Origin: UBA2231 sp964415175
Lineage (GTDB): Bacteria > Elusimicrobiota > Elusimicrobia > Elusimicrobiales > UBA9959
Reading direction: 5' to 3'
Assembly (NCBI GenBank): GCA_964415175.1
Contig: CAYPYG010000002.1
Location: 75,534 to 139,533 of the forward strand
DNA length: 64,000 nt
Shown: piece after piece, positions 1 to 7,950 of the stretch
How positions within the stretch are numbered: position 1 is the stretch's first letter
Layout of the letters: every line of letters starts with the position of its first letter
Notes under the pieces: model-generated
Database searches by the model: none
What the model was told of the DNA's origin: nothing
What the model saw: the letters and a program-made list of their open reading frames with translations, nothing else
Program-made: the position numbers and the translations under genes

Positions 1-37
1 GCCCCGGACGGAGCCCGGAGCTCTGTGACGGGCCGGG

Positions 38-262
38 TCAGCCTACGGTGACTTCCTTGACCTCGGGGACCTCTTCGCGCACCATGCGCTCCACGACGCC
101 CTTGAGCGTCATGGCCGCGTGCGGGCAGCAGCCGCAGGCGCCGGTCAGGCGCACGGTGACCACTCCCTTCTTCTCGTCCACGGAGAGCAGCTCCACGGAG
201 CCGCCGTCGGCCGCCAGTATCGGCTTTATCTTCTCTATCACTTTAGCGACTTTGTCTTTCAT
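38..262 (-). CDS. NifU C-terminal-domain Fe-S scaffold protein
   Basis: A 74-residue protein made up only of the NifU C-terminal (Nfu) domain, which holds a labile Fe-S cluster for transfer to apoproteins in the cytosol. The sequence shows the family's G-x-C-x2-C-P core (GACGCCP) in the usual place, after a strand/helix N-terminus containing LAADGGSVELL. The start is well supported by AAGGAGA 5 nt upstream. Length fits stand-alone Nfu proteins. A full-length NifU with the same C-terminal domain occurs at 47931-48764, so this is a second carrier, not the main scaffold. An 87-bp palindrome lies just upstream of its ribosome binding site and may affect its leader RNA (inference). Confidence 0.88.
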   Translation of the reverse strand: MKDKVAKVIEKIKPILAADGGSVELLSVDEKKGVVTVRLTGACGCCPHAAMTLKGVVERMVREEVPEVKEVTVG

Positions 263-275
263 GATCTTCTCCTTA

Positions 276-362
276 GGGGACGCTGATTCCTAAATGCCTA
301 ATTGCTCCAGGAAAACATCCTCTCGCAAGACCGGAATCGGGTATTTAGAAATCAGCGTCCCC
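276..362. repeat. 87-bp palindromic element with 20-bp terminal inverted repeats
   Basis: The arms at 276-295 (GGGGACGCTGATTCCTAAAT) and 343-362 are inverted complements with one mismatch in 20. They enclose about 47 bp with no reading frame of note. A second small hairpin adjoins it: CCCAATT at 361-367 and AATTGGG at 373-379. The size and GGGGAC...GTCCCC ends resemble REP/BIME or MITE-like elements mobilised in trans by a Y1 transposase. That is by analogy only, as no transposase is visible here. Confidence 0.7.
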
Positions 363-460
363 CAATTATAGCAATTGGGCCGTTGGTCCCGTCCGGGGCG
401 GGGGCCTTTTCCCGGCGCGCCCTGGGCCCCAGGGCACTGACCTCCCGGACCGGAGCGGGG

Positions 461-466
461 TATACT
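461..466 (+). promoter_or_regulatory. -10 box (TATACT) for the adenosyltransferase gene
   Basis: TATACT ends 7 nt before the ATG at 474, so transcription should begin at or next to the start codon. No Shine-Dalgarno sequence lies between them. This fits a leaderless transcript. Confidence 0.5.
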
Positions 467-473
467 TTATTGT

Positions 474-992
474 ATGGCTGAAAAACGCGGAGAATTTAAA
501 AAGACATTCAAGCCGGCGCAGGGGTCCGGCGACGGGGGGATGACCGACCTGCTCTGCGGACGGCGGGTGCCCAAGACCGACCGGCGGATAAAGACTAATG
601 CCCTGATAGACGAGCTGTCCTGCCTGCTGGGACTGGTCAAGGCCGGGGGATTCGAAAAGGCCGCCCTGTCCCGGGCGCAGAAGGCTCTCTCCGCCGCCGC
701 CGCCGATGTCGCCGGCCTGCGCGGCGCCGGGGAACTGGCGGGGCTCGCCGCGGACATGGAAAAGGCCGCCGCGGAGCTGTCGCGGCGGATAAAGCCTCCT
801 TCAAAATTCGTCCTGCCCGGCGGGAACGCGACGGAGGCCGTGCTGCACCTGGCGCGCGCGAAGGCGCGCGTCTGCGAGATCCTGTGCTGGGAACTTAAAG
901 CGAAAGGGCCGGCCGTCCTGCTCAACAGGCTCTCCGACTGGCTTTTCCTGCTGGCGCTCGCCGCCGGCGAAGAACGCGGGGGTAAAAAATGA
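474..992 (+). CDS. PduO-type ATP:cob(I)alamin adenosyltransferase-like protein, degenerate
   Basis: A 172-residue protein of the PduO/MMAB cobalamin adenosyltransferase fold, the family that transfers adenosyl from ATP to cob(I)alamin. Visible family motifs are the N-terminal ATP-binding stretch G19-D20-G21-G22-M-T with RRVPKTDRR and DELSCLLG following, FVLPGG at 112-117, and a C-terminal LNRLSDWLF. The hallmark RRAER of the central helix reads R132-V-C-E-I136, so two of its three arginines are replaced. The usual long C-terminal helix is short. The fold assignment is firm, but activity is doubtful and it may be a regulatory or corrinoid-binding paralogue. The stop overlaps the GH13 start (ATGA), implying coupled translation with an unrelated secreted enzyme. 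Confidence 0.72.
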   Translation: MAEKRGEFKKTFKPAQGSGDGGMTDLLCGRRVPKTDRRIKTNALIDELSCLLGLVKAGGFEKAALSRAQKALSAAAADVAGLRGAGELAGLAADMEKAAAELSRRIKPPSKFVLPGGNATEAVLHLARAKARVCEILCWELKAKGPAVLLNRLSDWLFLLALAAGEERGGKK

Positions 993-2959
993 AAAAACAC
1001 GCACTTTCACTTCTCCTGATACCGGCCCTGCTCGCGGCCCTGTTCCCCGCGGCGCTCACGGCGGAACAGCCGGAGGCGCTGCGGGCGCGGGCGGCGGCGC
1101 TCTTCGACGGCAACGGCGCGGCGCCGGCGGTGGAGATACCGCGTCCTCCGGAAAAAGCCTCCGCCGCGGCGGAATTCCTGCTGGAGACGAAGCAGGTGCT
1201 CTCGGCCGGGGCCTGGGACGGTTCGACCCCGGGAATGAGGCATTTCCTCTTCCGCCATCCCGACGGCTGGACGGCGCAGGCGCAGAGCGTGGGCCTCGAG
1301 GGCTTCCTCTGGACCAAGAAGGAGCTCGAGGGCCGCTTCGGCGCGGACACTTTCCTTCATCATGTCCCCGACTATTTCAGCTACCTCGACGCCCTGCTGT
1401 CTCCGGTCGCCTGGACGGCGGAACTGCGCTCGGCGCTGGGCGAGCTCCGCGCCTCCGCGCTGACCGCCGCGGAGAAGAACGCCCGGCTCGACGAGCTGCT
1501 CGACCATTATGTCGCCGGGCTCCAGGACAATGTGCGCCGCTACGACGCCGCCCTCTGGGCGAAGAAAGCCCGCGTCTACCAGATGTTCCCCCGCGCCTAT
1601 AACCTGGCCGGGCGCCGCGAAGCCGGCCTCAAGGACCGTGCGGACGCCGGCGGCGTCAGGTTCTTCGGGAACTTCCGGCCCTCCGACTTCGAGGCCATAA
1701 AGGCAATGGGCTTCGACGCGGTCTGGCCCATGGGCATACTCCCTATAGGCGTACGCGGACAGACCGGCACCGGCGGCGGCTCGCCTTATTCCATCAGCGA
1801 CCATTCCACCGTCAACCCGGACCTCGGCGCCGAGGAGGAGTTCCGCCGCTTCGTGCGGGACGCCCACGCCGCGGGGCTCAGGGTCATAGTGGACTTCGTG
1901 GTCAACCATACCTCGCTGGACTCGAAACTGCTCCTGGAGGACCCGGCCTATTTCATCGGCCACCGCCGGCCGTCGGGCCCCTGCCCCAACCAGCATTTCG
2001 AGCAGCTCCACGGCGGCGAGCGCTGGTGCGTGCACCACGGCGGCTTCGAGTACGGCGGCGGCGTTTCCGACTGGATAGACACGGCGCAGATAGATTATTC
2101 CAGTCTCCGCCTGCGCGCCAGGATGACCGGCATAGTGAAAGGCTGGGTGACGAAGTTCGACGTCGACGGCTTCCGCGTGGACATGGCGCACCTGGACCTC
2201 AACAATGTCTTCGGCCGCACCTGGGGCCGGAGCATGCCGCGCGACGAGTTCTACCGCGGCCTGATAGCGGCGGTCAAGGAGGCCAAGCCCTCCGCGGCCT
2301 TCATGGCCGAGGCCTATTCCTTCCAGGAGGACCTCTCGGCCTGCGGCTTCGACGCCATCTACAGCAAGTTCGAGACCGGCCGCGAGGAGGGCCAGACCGG
2401 CTGGTACCAGGCGATGGAGCACGGCAGCCCGCAGGAGCTGGCCAGTTCGGTGAACCGCCTCGCTTTCCTGGCCTGGCAGTCCGGCGGCGCCGGCGCGGTG
2501 GCCTTCACCGGCAACCACGACGAACCCGCCCCCGAGCGCGTCTACGGCGAGCGCCTGCCCGCCGCGCTGGCGCTGACCTTCCTCTACCCCGGCTCCGTGC
2601 TGATGTACAACGGCGCCGAGATAGGCTACGACGCTTCCGTACCGACGGAACACAAGCCGCTGCCTTTCAGCGTGCCCTGCGCGATAGACTGGCAGGGCGG
2701 CAAGCCCGAAGTACGGCGGATATACTCGGAGGTGCTGGCGCTGGCCTCTTCGGTGCGGGCGGAACTGGGCGATTACGGGATAGAGCCGCTCTGGGCCCCG
2801 GCCGGCCAGAACTGGACGGGTTACGCCATGAAGTCCGCGTCGGGCGCCCGCCGCAAGGCCGTGATCGGCAATATCACGCGCGGCGACACCTGGTTCGCCT
2901 TCTCCGGGCTGAGCGGGACGCTGCGTCCCGGCGAATACAGGGTCTTCGACCTGCCCTGA
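989..2959 (+). CDS. Secreted GH13 alpha-amylase-family glycoside hydrolase
   Basis: A 656-residue protein beginning with a Sec signal peptide (about residues 1-25, ending ALTA). A helical region of about 165 residues is followed by a GH13 (beta/alpha)8 barrel starting near VYQMFPRAYN. Conserved GH13 regions are visible: VIVDFVVNH, then GFRVDMAH with nucleophile D398, AFMAEAY with acid/base E441, and FTGNHD with D511. The catalytic triad is therefore intact. It probably acts on alpha-glucans in the periplasm or outside the cell; substrate cannot be read from sequence. It overlaps the upstream adenosyltransferase gene by 4 nt and ends at a strong bidirectional terminator facing argS. Confidence 0.88.
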   Translation: MKKHALSLLLIPALLAALFPAALTAEQPEALRARAAALFDGNGAAPAVEIPRPPEKASAAAEFLLETKQVLSAGAWDGSTPGMRHFLFRHPDGWTAQAQSVGLEGFLWTKKELEGRFGADTFLHHVPDYFSYLDALLSPVAWTAELRSALGELRASALTAAEKNARLDELLDHYVAGLQDNVRRYDAALWAKKARVYQMFPRAYNLAGRREAGLKDRADAGGVRFFGNFRPSDFEAIKAMGFDAVWPMGILPIGVRGQTGTGGGSPYSISDHSTVNPDLGAEEEFRRFVRDAHAAGLRVIVDFVVNHTSLDSKLLLEDPAYFIGHRRPSGPCPNQHFEQLHGGERWCVHHGGFEYGGGVSDWIDTAQIDYSSLRLRARMTGIVKGWVTKFDVDGFRVDMAHLDLNNVFGRTWGRSMPRDEFYRGLIAAVKEAKPSAAFMAEAYSFQEDLSACGFDAIYSKFETGREEGQTGWYQAMEHGSPQELASSVNRLAFLAWQSGGAGAVAFTGNHDEPAPERVYGERLPAALALTFLYPGSVLMYNGAEIGYDASVPTEHKPLPFSVPCAIDWQGGKPEVRRIYSEVLALASSVRAELGDYGIEPLWAPAGQNWTGYAMKSASGARRKAVIGNITRGDTWFAFSGLSGTLRPGEYRVFDLP

Positions 2960-2982
2960 GCCCCCGCGCCCGCAAAAAAGAG

Positions 2983-3010
2983 AAGCCGCCCCTCCGGGCG
3001 GCTTCCTTAT
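2983..3010. terminator. Bidirectional intrinsic terminator between GH13 gene and argS
   Basis: Perfect 9-bp stem AAGCCGCCC (2983-2991) / GGGCGGCTT (2996-3004) with a CTCC loop. An A-run lies before it and a T-rich tract after it, so it can serve both converging genes. Confidence 0.9.
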
Positions 3011-3031
3011 TTTTCCGTCCCCGACGGCTTC

Positions 3032-4642
3032 TTACATGCGTTCGGGCGCCGAGACGCCCAGCAGTCCCAGCGTGTCGGCTATGACCTTGCGCACGGTCTT
3101 GAGCAGGAAGAGCCTGAAGGCCGTGGCCTGCGGGTTCTGCGGATCCAGCACCTTGTGCCTGTCGTAGAAGGAATGGAACAGCGCGGCCAGTTCGACCAGG
3201 TAGGTCGTAAGGTGATGCGGCGAATGATCGCGCGCGCAGTCCGAAAGCGCCCTGTCCAGCCACAGCAGCTTCATGGCCAGCGCCCTCTCCTCCGGGTTGA
3301 ACTTCGCGGCGGCCGGGTCGAAAGCGGCGGCGGGGTCCACACCCTTCTCCGCCGCGTTGGCGAAGATGGAGCTGATGCGCGCGTGCACGTACTGCACATA
3401 GAATACCGGGTTCTCGTTTGACTGCTTCTTGGCCAGGTCAACGTCGAAGGTCAGGTGGGTGTTGGGCCCGCGCGAGGCGAAGAAGAAGCGGCAGGCGTCG
3501 GCCCCCACCTCGTCGACCAGTTCCTTGAGAGAGATGAACTCGCCGGCGCGCTTGGACATCTTCACCAGCTCGGCGCCGCGCTTGAGCGTGACCTGCTGGT
3601 GTATGACCACCTTGAACTTCTCTTTCGCGCCGGCCAGCGCGCCGACGGCGGCCTCCATGCGCGGCACGTAGCCGTGATGGTCCGCCCCCAAGACGTCGAT
3701 CAGGCGCGTGAAGCCGCGCGAGAGTTTGTCGAGATGGTAGGCGATGTCGTTGAGGAAATAGGTGTTGGCGCCGCCCGACTTGACCAGCACGCGGTCCTTG
3801 TCGTCGGACTCCAGCTCGGACGCCGCGCCGAACCAGACCGCGCCTTCCTTGTCGTAGGCCATGCCGCGGGCGCGCAGCTCGGCCAGGGCCTTCGCCGGGG
3901 CTCCGGCCGCGTGCAGCTCGGACTCCAGGAACCAGCGGTCGAACTCCACGCGGAAGGCGGCCATGTCGGCCCTGTGGAGCTTGAGCATCTCCGTTATGGC
4001 GTACTCCGAGAACCGGGCGGCGTCCCACGACGCGGCTTCGGCCGGTACGCCGGCGGCCAGGACCTTGAGATAATCGCCGTGATAGCCGTCCTCCGGGGGT
4101 TCCTTGCCCTCGAAGCGGGCCTTGAGCGAGAGGCCGAGCATCTCCACCTGGCGGCCCTTGTCGTTGACGTAGAACTCCTCCGAGACTTTCGCGCCGAGAG
4201 CGCGGAAGACCCGGGCCAGGCTGTCGCCCAGCGTGGCGCCGCGGCCCGAAGCCAGGTGCAGCGGGCCCGTCGGGTTGGCCGAAACGAATTCCAGGTTTAT
4301 ATGCTCGCCGGCGTACTCGGGCCGGTGAAAATAAGCCGGGTCTTCCAGTATGGCTTTCAGCTCGCCGAGGAGCCGGGCGTCGGGCAGGCGCAGGTTGACG
4401 AAGCCCGGCGCCGCCACCTCCGCCGGGAATTCGGCGGGGACGGCGGCTTTTAGCTCTTCGGCTATTTTCAGCGGGGCCTTGCGCAGCGTCCTGGCGGCCG
4501 AGATGGGCCAGGCCAGGGAGAGATCGGCTTCGACGTGCGCGGGGGGCACGGAGGCGGCGAGGGAATCCGTCTGCCCGCGCGGGATATGGAACGCGGAGGC
4601 CGCCGCCTCCCGGAGGGAGTTCTCGATGTCCCGGAGGCTCAT
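3032..4642 (-). CDS. argS: Arginyl-tRNA synthetase
   Basis: A class I aminoacyl-tRNA synthetase of 536 residues that charges tRNA-Arg in the cytosol. It has the N-terminal Add1-like tRNA-binding domain (first ~90 residues), then FVSANPTGPLHLASGRG, which contains the class I HIGH-equivalent (HLAS). The downstream signatures EFYVNDKGRQ, VLGADHHGYV and KMSKRAGE (KMSKS-equivalent) follow. The C-terminal anticodon-binding domain includes NPVFYVQYVHARI, typical of ArgRS. Length is normal for the family. It is the last gene of the minus-strand operon, starting 1 nt after the rsfS stop codon. Confidence 0.97.
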   Translation of the reverse strand: MSLRDIENSLREAAASAFHIPRGQTDSLAASVPPAHVEADLSLAWPISAARTLRKAPLKIAEELKAAVPAEFPAEVAAPGFVNLRLPDARLLGELKAILEDPAYFHRPEYAGEHINLEFVSANPTGPLHLASGRGATLGDSLARVFRALGAKVSEEFYVNDKGRQVEMLGLSLKARFEGKEPPEDGYHGDYLKVLAAGVPAEAASWDAARFSEYAITEMLKLHRADMAAFRVEFDRWFLESELHAAGAPAKALAELRARGMAYDKEGAVWFGAASELESDDKDRVLVKSGGANTYFLNDIAYHLDKLSRGFTRLIDVLGADHHGYVPRMEAAVGALAGAKEKFKVVIHQQVTLKRGAELVKMSKRAGEFISLKELVDEVGADACRFFFASRGPNTHLTFDVDLAKKQSNENPVFYVQYVHARISSIFANAAEKGVDPAAAFDPAAAKFNPEERALAMKLLWLDRALSDCARDHSPHHLTTYLVELAALFHSFYDRHKVLDPQNPQATAFRLFLLKTVRKVIADTLGLLGVSAPERM

Positions 4643-4643
4643 G

Positions 4644-5072
4644 CTACTTCTTCTTCCGGGGAGCGGCCTTTTTCGCCGGGGACCTTTTCGCCGCGGGGAC
4701 GCGGGCGGGCTTCGCCTCCCAGTCCACCCGGGCGCAGCCGTCGTAGAGCCTGTCCAGCGCGTAGAAAGCGCGGGCCGAGGGCTCGAAGACGTGGACGACC
4801 AGGCCGCCGTAGTCCATCACCTTCCAGGTGCGGCTCAGCAGGCCGTCGCGGTGCAGGGCGTGGACGCCCTCGGCGCGCTTGAGCCCGACCGAGACCTCGT
4901 CCTCCACCGCCCTCATCTGCGGCTGCGAGCCCACGGTCGCTATCAGCGCGAAATAGGCCGCGTCGGACTTGTCGGCTATGTCGTATATCTTTATGTCGGA
5001 GGCCTTCTTGGAGTCGGCCAGCCTGGCGGCGGCCGCCGCCAGCTTCCGGAATTTGAGCCTGTTGTCGTTCAT
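4644..5072 (-). CDS. rsfS: Ribosomal silencing factor RsfS (Iojap/DUF143)
   Basis: A 142-residue RsfS family protein. RsfS binds uL14 on the 50S subunit and blocks subunit joining when nutrients are scarce. Family signatures are KKASDIKIYDI near residue 25, the YFALIATVGSQPQMRAVEDEV segment, and WKVMDYGGLVVHVFEPSARAFYALDRLYDGC. After the domain comes a lysine/alanine-rich basic tail (AKRSPAKKAAPRKKK), an extension that could contact RNA. It overlaps the upstream cNMP-binding gene by 4 nt (ATGA) and sits in the nadD-yqeK-lytR-rsfS order known from other phyla, here interrupted by pilT and the cNMP gene. Confidence 0.93.
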   Translation of the reverse strand: MNDNRLKFRKLAAAAARLADSKKASDIKIYDIADKSDAAYFALIATVGSQPQMRAVEDEVSVGLKRAEGVHALHRDGLLSRTWKVMDYGGLVVHVFEPSARAFYALDRLYDGCARVDWEAKPARVPAAKRSPAKKAAPRKKK

Positions 5073-5956
5073 ATGGTGTTCTTCTGCTCCTTGAGTTTCC
5101 GCAGCAGCGCCTCTTCCGCCCGGTGGTCGATGTTCTCGACCGCGGAGGATACTATCGACGACAGCGTGCCGAAGATGGTCGAAAGCGAGTTCTTCTCGGT
5201 GTCGGTGAAGCCGGCCGACCTGGCGAAACGCATGTAGCCGAGCGGCCCCTTGGGGCCGCGGAAGACCAGGACATAGGCGTTCGGCGCGGTCCAGCCGCTC
5301 TCCGCGGGCGGAGGGGCGGCGAGGTCCCCGGCGGGCTCCTCGAAGGAGGTCCGGTCGCCGGCCGCGTCGAACTCCTCGTTGAACTGGTTGTAGGAGAAGA
5401 CGCTTATGTTCCAGCTGCCCTCGAAATGGGAATAGACCTCGTCGAGGGTCTCGGCCAGGAACTCGCGGGAAGAACGGTACTCCCGCAGCACGAGCTTGCT
5501 CAGGTCGAAGAGCATCGTCAGTTCGCTCGAAGTGTGCTGGAGACGGCGAAGGACCGCTTTCATGATCTCCGTGAAGATGGAGAGGCCGTTGTCCGGATGC
5601 TCCCTGATGAAGCCGAAGAACTCGGCGCGGCGCACCTCGTAGAGCACGGTCTCCGTTTCCGCGCGGGCCTGCGCGAAACGGGTCTGTCCTTCCAGGACGG
5701 CCATCTCGCCGAAGAACTCCCCGGCGCTGAGTATGGCCAGCGTCTTGAAGCTCCTGCCCTCCTCGTCGAGCTTCTTCTCGATGGCGACCGAACCGGAGAC
5801 TATGATGAAAAGGGTGTCGCCCTCGCTGCGTTCCTTGAAGATGACCTCGTCCTTCCCGTAGAAGGACTGCTTGAAGGCCGAGGAGAACTCCGCGAGCATC
5901 TCGTCGGAGAAGTTCCTGAAGATGGGGACGTTCCTGAGCCCGTCCGCGCCGCTCAC
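5069..5956 (-). CDS. Cyclic-nucleotide-binding-domain regulatory protein
   Basis: A 295-residue protein starting at GTG 5956, which overlaps the pilT stop (GTGA) and has GGGAGG 8 nt upstream. A longer frame opening at 5992 is less likely. Residues ~8-125 form a cNMP-binding beta-roll: EGDTLFIIVSGSVAI, GEFFGEMAVLEGQTRFAQARAET. This phosphate-binding cassette matches the CRP/PKA type. There is no C-terminal helix-turn-helix. Instead a helical linker leads to a GAF-like C-terminal region (~170-290), so it is probably a sensor or effector-coupled adaptor, not a transcription factor. Next to pilT it may link cyclic nucleotide level to pilus retraction (inference). Confidence 0.82.
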   Translation of the reverse strand: MSGADGLRNVPIFRNFSDEMLAEFSSAFKQSFYGKDEVIFKERSEGDTLFIIVSGSVAIEKKLDEEGRSFKTLAILSAGEFFGEMAVLEGQTRFAQARAETETVLYEVRRAEFFGFIREHPDNGLSIFTEIMKAVLRRLQHTSSELTMLFDLSKLVLREYRSSREFLAETLDEVYSHFEGSWNISVFSYNQFNEEFDAAGDRTSFEEPAGDLAAPPPAESGWTAPNAYVLVFRGPKGPLGYMRFARSAGFTDTEKNSLSTIFGTLSSIVSSAVENIDHRAEEALLRKLKEQKNTI

Positions 5957-7044
5957 AGGACGCCTCCCGCCGCGGCGCCGCCCTGCGCGCACATCTTCCT
6001 GAACATCTCCCGGTCGCGGGCCTTGGCCTCGGCCACCTCGTAGGCCACCACGTTCTGCTGCACCAGCATCGCCAGCGAACGGTCCATCGGGATCATGCCG
6101 AACTTGGCGCCGGTCTCTATGGCGCTGTAGATCATGTGCGTCTTGCCCTCGCGGATGAGGTTGGAGATGGCCGGCGTCATGATCATGACCTCGCGCGCGG
6201 CGGCGCGGCCCCGGCCGTCCTTGCGGGGCAGCAGGATCTGGGCGACGACCCCCTGCAGGCCGGCGGCCAGCTGCACGCGCACCTGCGTCTGCTGGTGCGG
6301 GGGGAAGACGTCTATGATGCGGTCGACGGTCGACGGCGCGTCCTGGGTGTGCAGCGTGGCGAAGGTCAGGTGGCCGGTCTCGGCCGCGGTGATAGTAAGC
6401 TGGATCGTCTCGAGGTCGCGCATTTCGCCGACGAGGATGACGTTGGGGTCCTGGCGCAGCGCGCCGCGCAGGGCGTTGTTGAAGGAGCGGGTGTGCTGGC
6501 CTATCTCGCGCTGGCGGATGATGCAGCTCTTGGCCTCGTAGGTGAACTCTATCGGGTCCTCGATGGTCAGCATGTGCCCCTTGCGCTTCTGGTTGATCAG
6601 CTCCAGCAGCGCGGCCAGCGTGGTGGACTTGCCCGAGCCCGTCGGGCCGGTGACGAGCACCAGGCCGCGCGGGAGGCCGGCCAGACCTATTATCGCGGGG
6701 CTCAGGGCCAGCTGTTCCGGGGTGGGGATCTTGGAGGGGATCACGCGCATGACGGCCTCTACGCCGTTGCGGGCCATCAGGACGTTGAGGCGGAAGCGCG
6801 AAACGCCGGTGACGGCGAAGGAGCAGTCCAGTTCCCAGTTCTCCTCGAACTTGCCGCGCTGTTCGTCGTAGAGCGCGGAATAGACCAGCGATTTGGTCTG
6901 CTCGGCGCTCAGCGCCGGCATCGCGTCGGAAACCGGAACGACCTGGCCGTTGAGGCGCATCATGGGCGGCTTGCCAACGCAGATATGGATGTCGCTCGCG
7001 CCGGCCGAGACCGCCGTTTTAAGTATGGTCACCATGTCGGACAT
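5953..7044 (-). CDS. pilT: Type IV pilus retraction ATPase PilT
   Basis: A hexameric secretion-family ATPase of 363 residues that powers pilus disassembly at the inner membrane. It has the N-terminal PilT PAS-like domain (SDIHICVGKPPMMRLNGQV), Walker A GPTGSGKST, the Asp box and His box (AETGHLTFATLHT), and Walker B VILVGEMRD. The C-terminal segment keeps AIETGAKFGMIPMDRSLAML, close to the PilT AIRxLIRE-containing region in position. Length is normal. A pilin gene is at 29238-29672, but other pilus assembly genes are not in this window. GGGAGG precedes the ATG. Confidence 0.95.
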   Translation of the reverse strand: MSDMVTILKTAVSAGASDIHICVGKPPMMRLNGQVVPVSDAMPALSAEQTKSLVYSALYDEQRGKFEENWELDCSFAVTGVSRFRLNVLMARNGVEAVMRVIPSKIPTPEQLALSPAIIGLAGLPRGLVLVTGPTGSGKSTTLAALLELINQKRKGHMLTIEDPIEFTYEAKSCIIRQREIGQHTRSFNNALRGALRQDPNVILVGEMRDLETIQLTITAAETGHLTFATLHTQDAPSTVDRIIDVFPPHQQTQVRVQLAAGLQGVVAQILLPRKDGRGRAAAREVMIMTPAISNLIREGKTHMIYSAIETGAKFGMIPMDRSLAMLVQQNVVAYEVAEAKARDREMFRKMCAQGGAAAGGVL

Positions 7045-7077
7045 TTTCGAACCTCCCGTGCAGCGCGGGGCCGGGCG

Positions 7078-7950
7078 TCATTTCAGGGCCGCCGGATCGA
7101 AGTCCGGCCCTATTATGACCCTGACGTCCGCCACCGGGGCCTTCTCGGGCTTCGAATAGATCTCGAGATTCCCGAGGCCCAGCAGGTCGCGCACCCGCCT
7201 CGCGCCCTCCAAACCGCCCGAACAGTTTACAATTTTTGTCCGCGGCTGGATAGAAACATAATTGCCGAAATCCACGACGTCCGCTCCCCGGGCCCGCAGG
7301 CGCCTGGTGACCGCCTCGGCCGCTCCGCGGCGGCCGGAGGCGTTGAGGACCTGGACGGTGACCGTGCCGCCCGGCTCCCTCCAGACGGGATGATCGGCGC
7401 GGGGGACCCCGCCCTGCGAGATCACCAGGCCGGAGGGGTCCAGGGCCAGGGCCTCGAAGAGCAGCGCGGCCCGGCAGTAAGGGCCGAAATTGGAGGGGAC
7501 CGCCGCGCGCAGGACCCGGAACAGGGCCGACGGGGACCGCCGCCAGGTCCCCAGGTCCCTGAGAGCTCCCTCCAGCGCCGCCGGGGAGATCTCCGCGTAA
7601 AAACCGCCGGGCTCCGGGGTACCGCCGGCCTCGGAAAAGAAAGCGGCCACCGAGGCGGCCGCTACGGAGGGGCCGGCATTTCTCCTGCCGGCCGCGCGGC
7701 GGGGCAGATGGAAGAGTTCCAGCGTGCGGGAAGCGGGCCTGTACACCGCCACGCCCGGCTCCTCGCGGTCGGCCAGGACGAAGGCGAAGGGGCGCCCGGA
7801 GGAGACGGCGGAGGCGAACGGCGAGCGGCTGTGCAGGACGGCCGTCCAGGCGGCGGCGGCGAGGAACACGGCCAGCGCCAGCCGCGCCGGCCAGGCCCGC
7901 CCGGCGCGCGCCGGTCCGGCCGCCCGTTTCAGGGATTCAGGCACAGGCAT
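7078..7950 (-). CDS. Membrane-anchored LytR C-terminal-domain protein
   Basis: A 290-residue protein starting at ATG 7950, chosen because GGAG lies 5 nt upstream; an in-frame ATG at 7977 has no clear ribosome binding site. The start overlaps the nadD-yqeK stop by 22 nt. A hydrophobic segment (ALAVFLAAAAWTAVL) near residues 22-38 should anchor it with the bulk outside. The C-terminal ~90 residues match the LytR_C domain (VTVQVLNASGRRGAAEAVTRRLRARG, IIGPDFDP). The central region is a weak, shortened LCP-like segment without recognisable catalytic residues. It probably has a cell-envelope role. The position equals lytR in nadD-yqeK-lytR-rsfS operons of other bacteria. Confidence 0.75.
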   Translation of the reverse strand: MPVPESLKRAAGPARAGRAWPARLALAVFLAAAAWTAVLHSRSPFASAVSSGRPFAFVLADREEPGVAVYRPASRTLELFHLPRRAAGRRNAGPSVAAASVAAFFSEAGGTPEPGGFYAEISPAALEGALRDLGTWRRSPSALFRVLRAAVPSNFGPYCRAALLFEALALDPSGLVISQGGVPRADHPVWREPGGTVTVQVLNASGRRGAAEAVTRRLRARGADVVDFGNYVSIQPRTKIVNCSGGLEGARRVRDLLGLGNLEIYSKPEKAPVADVRVIIGPDFDPAALK

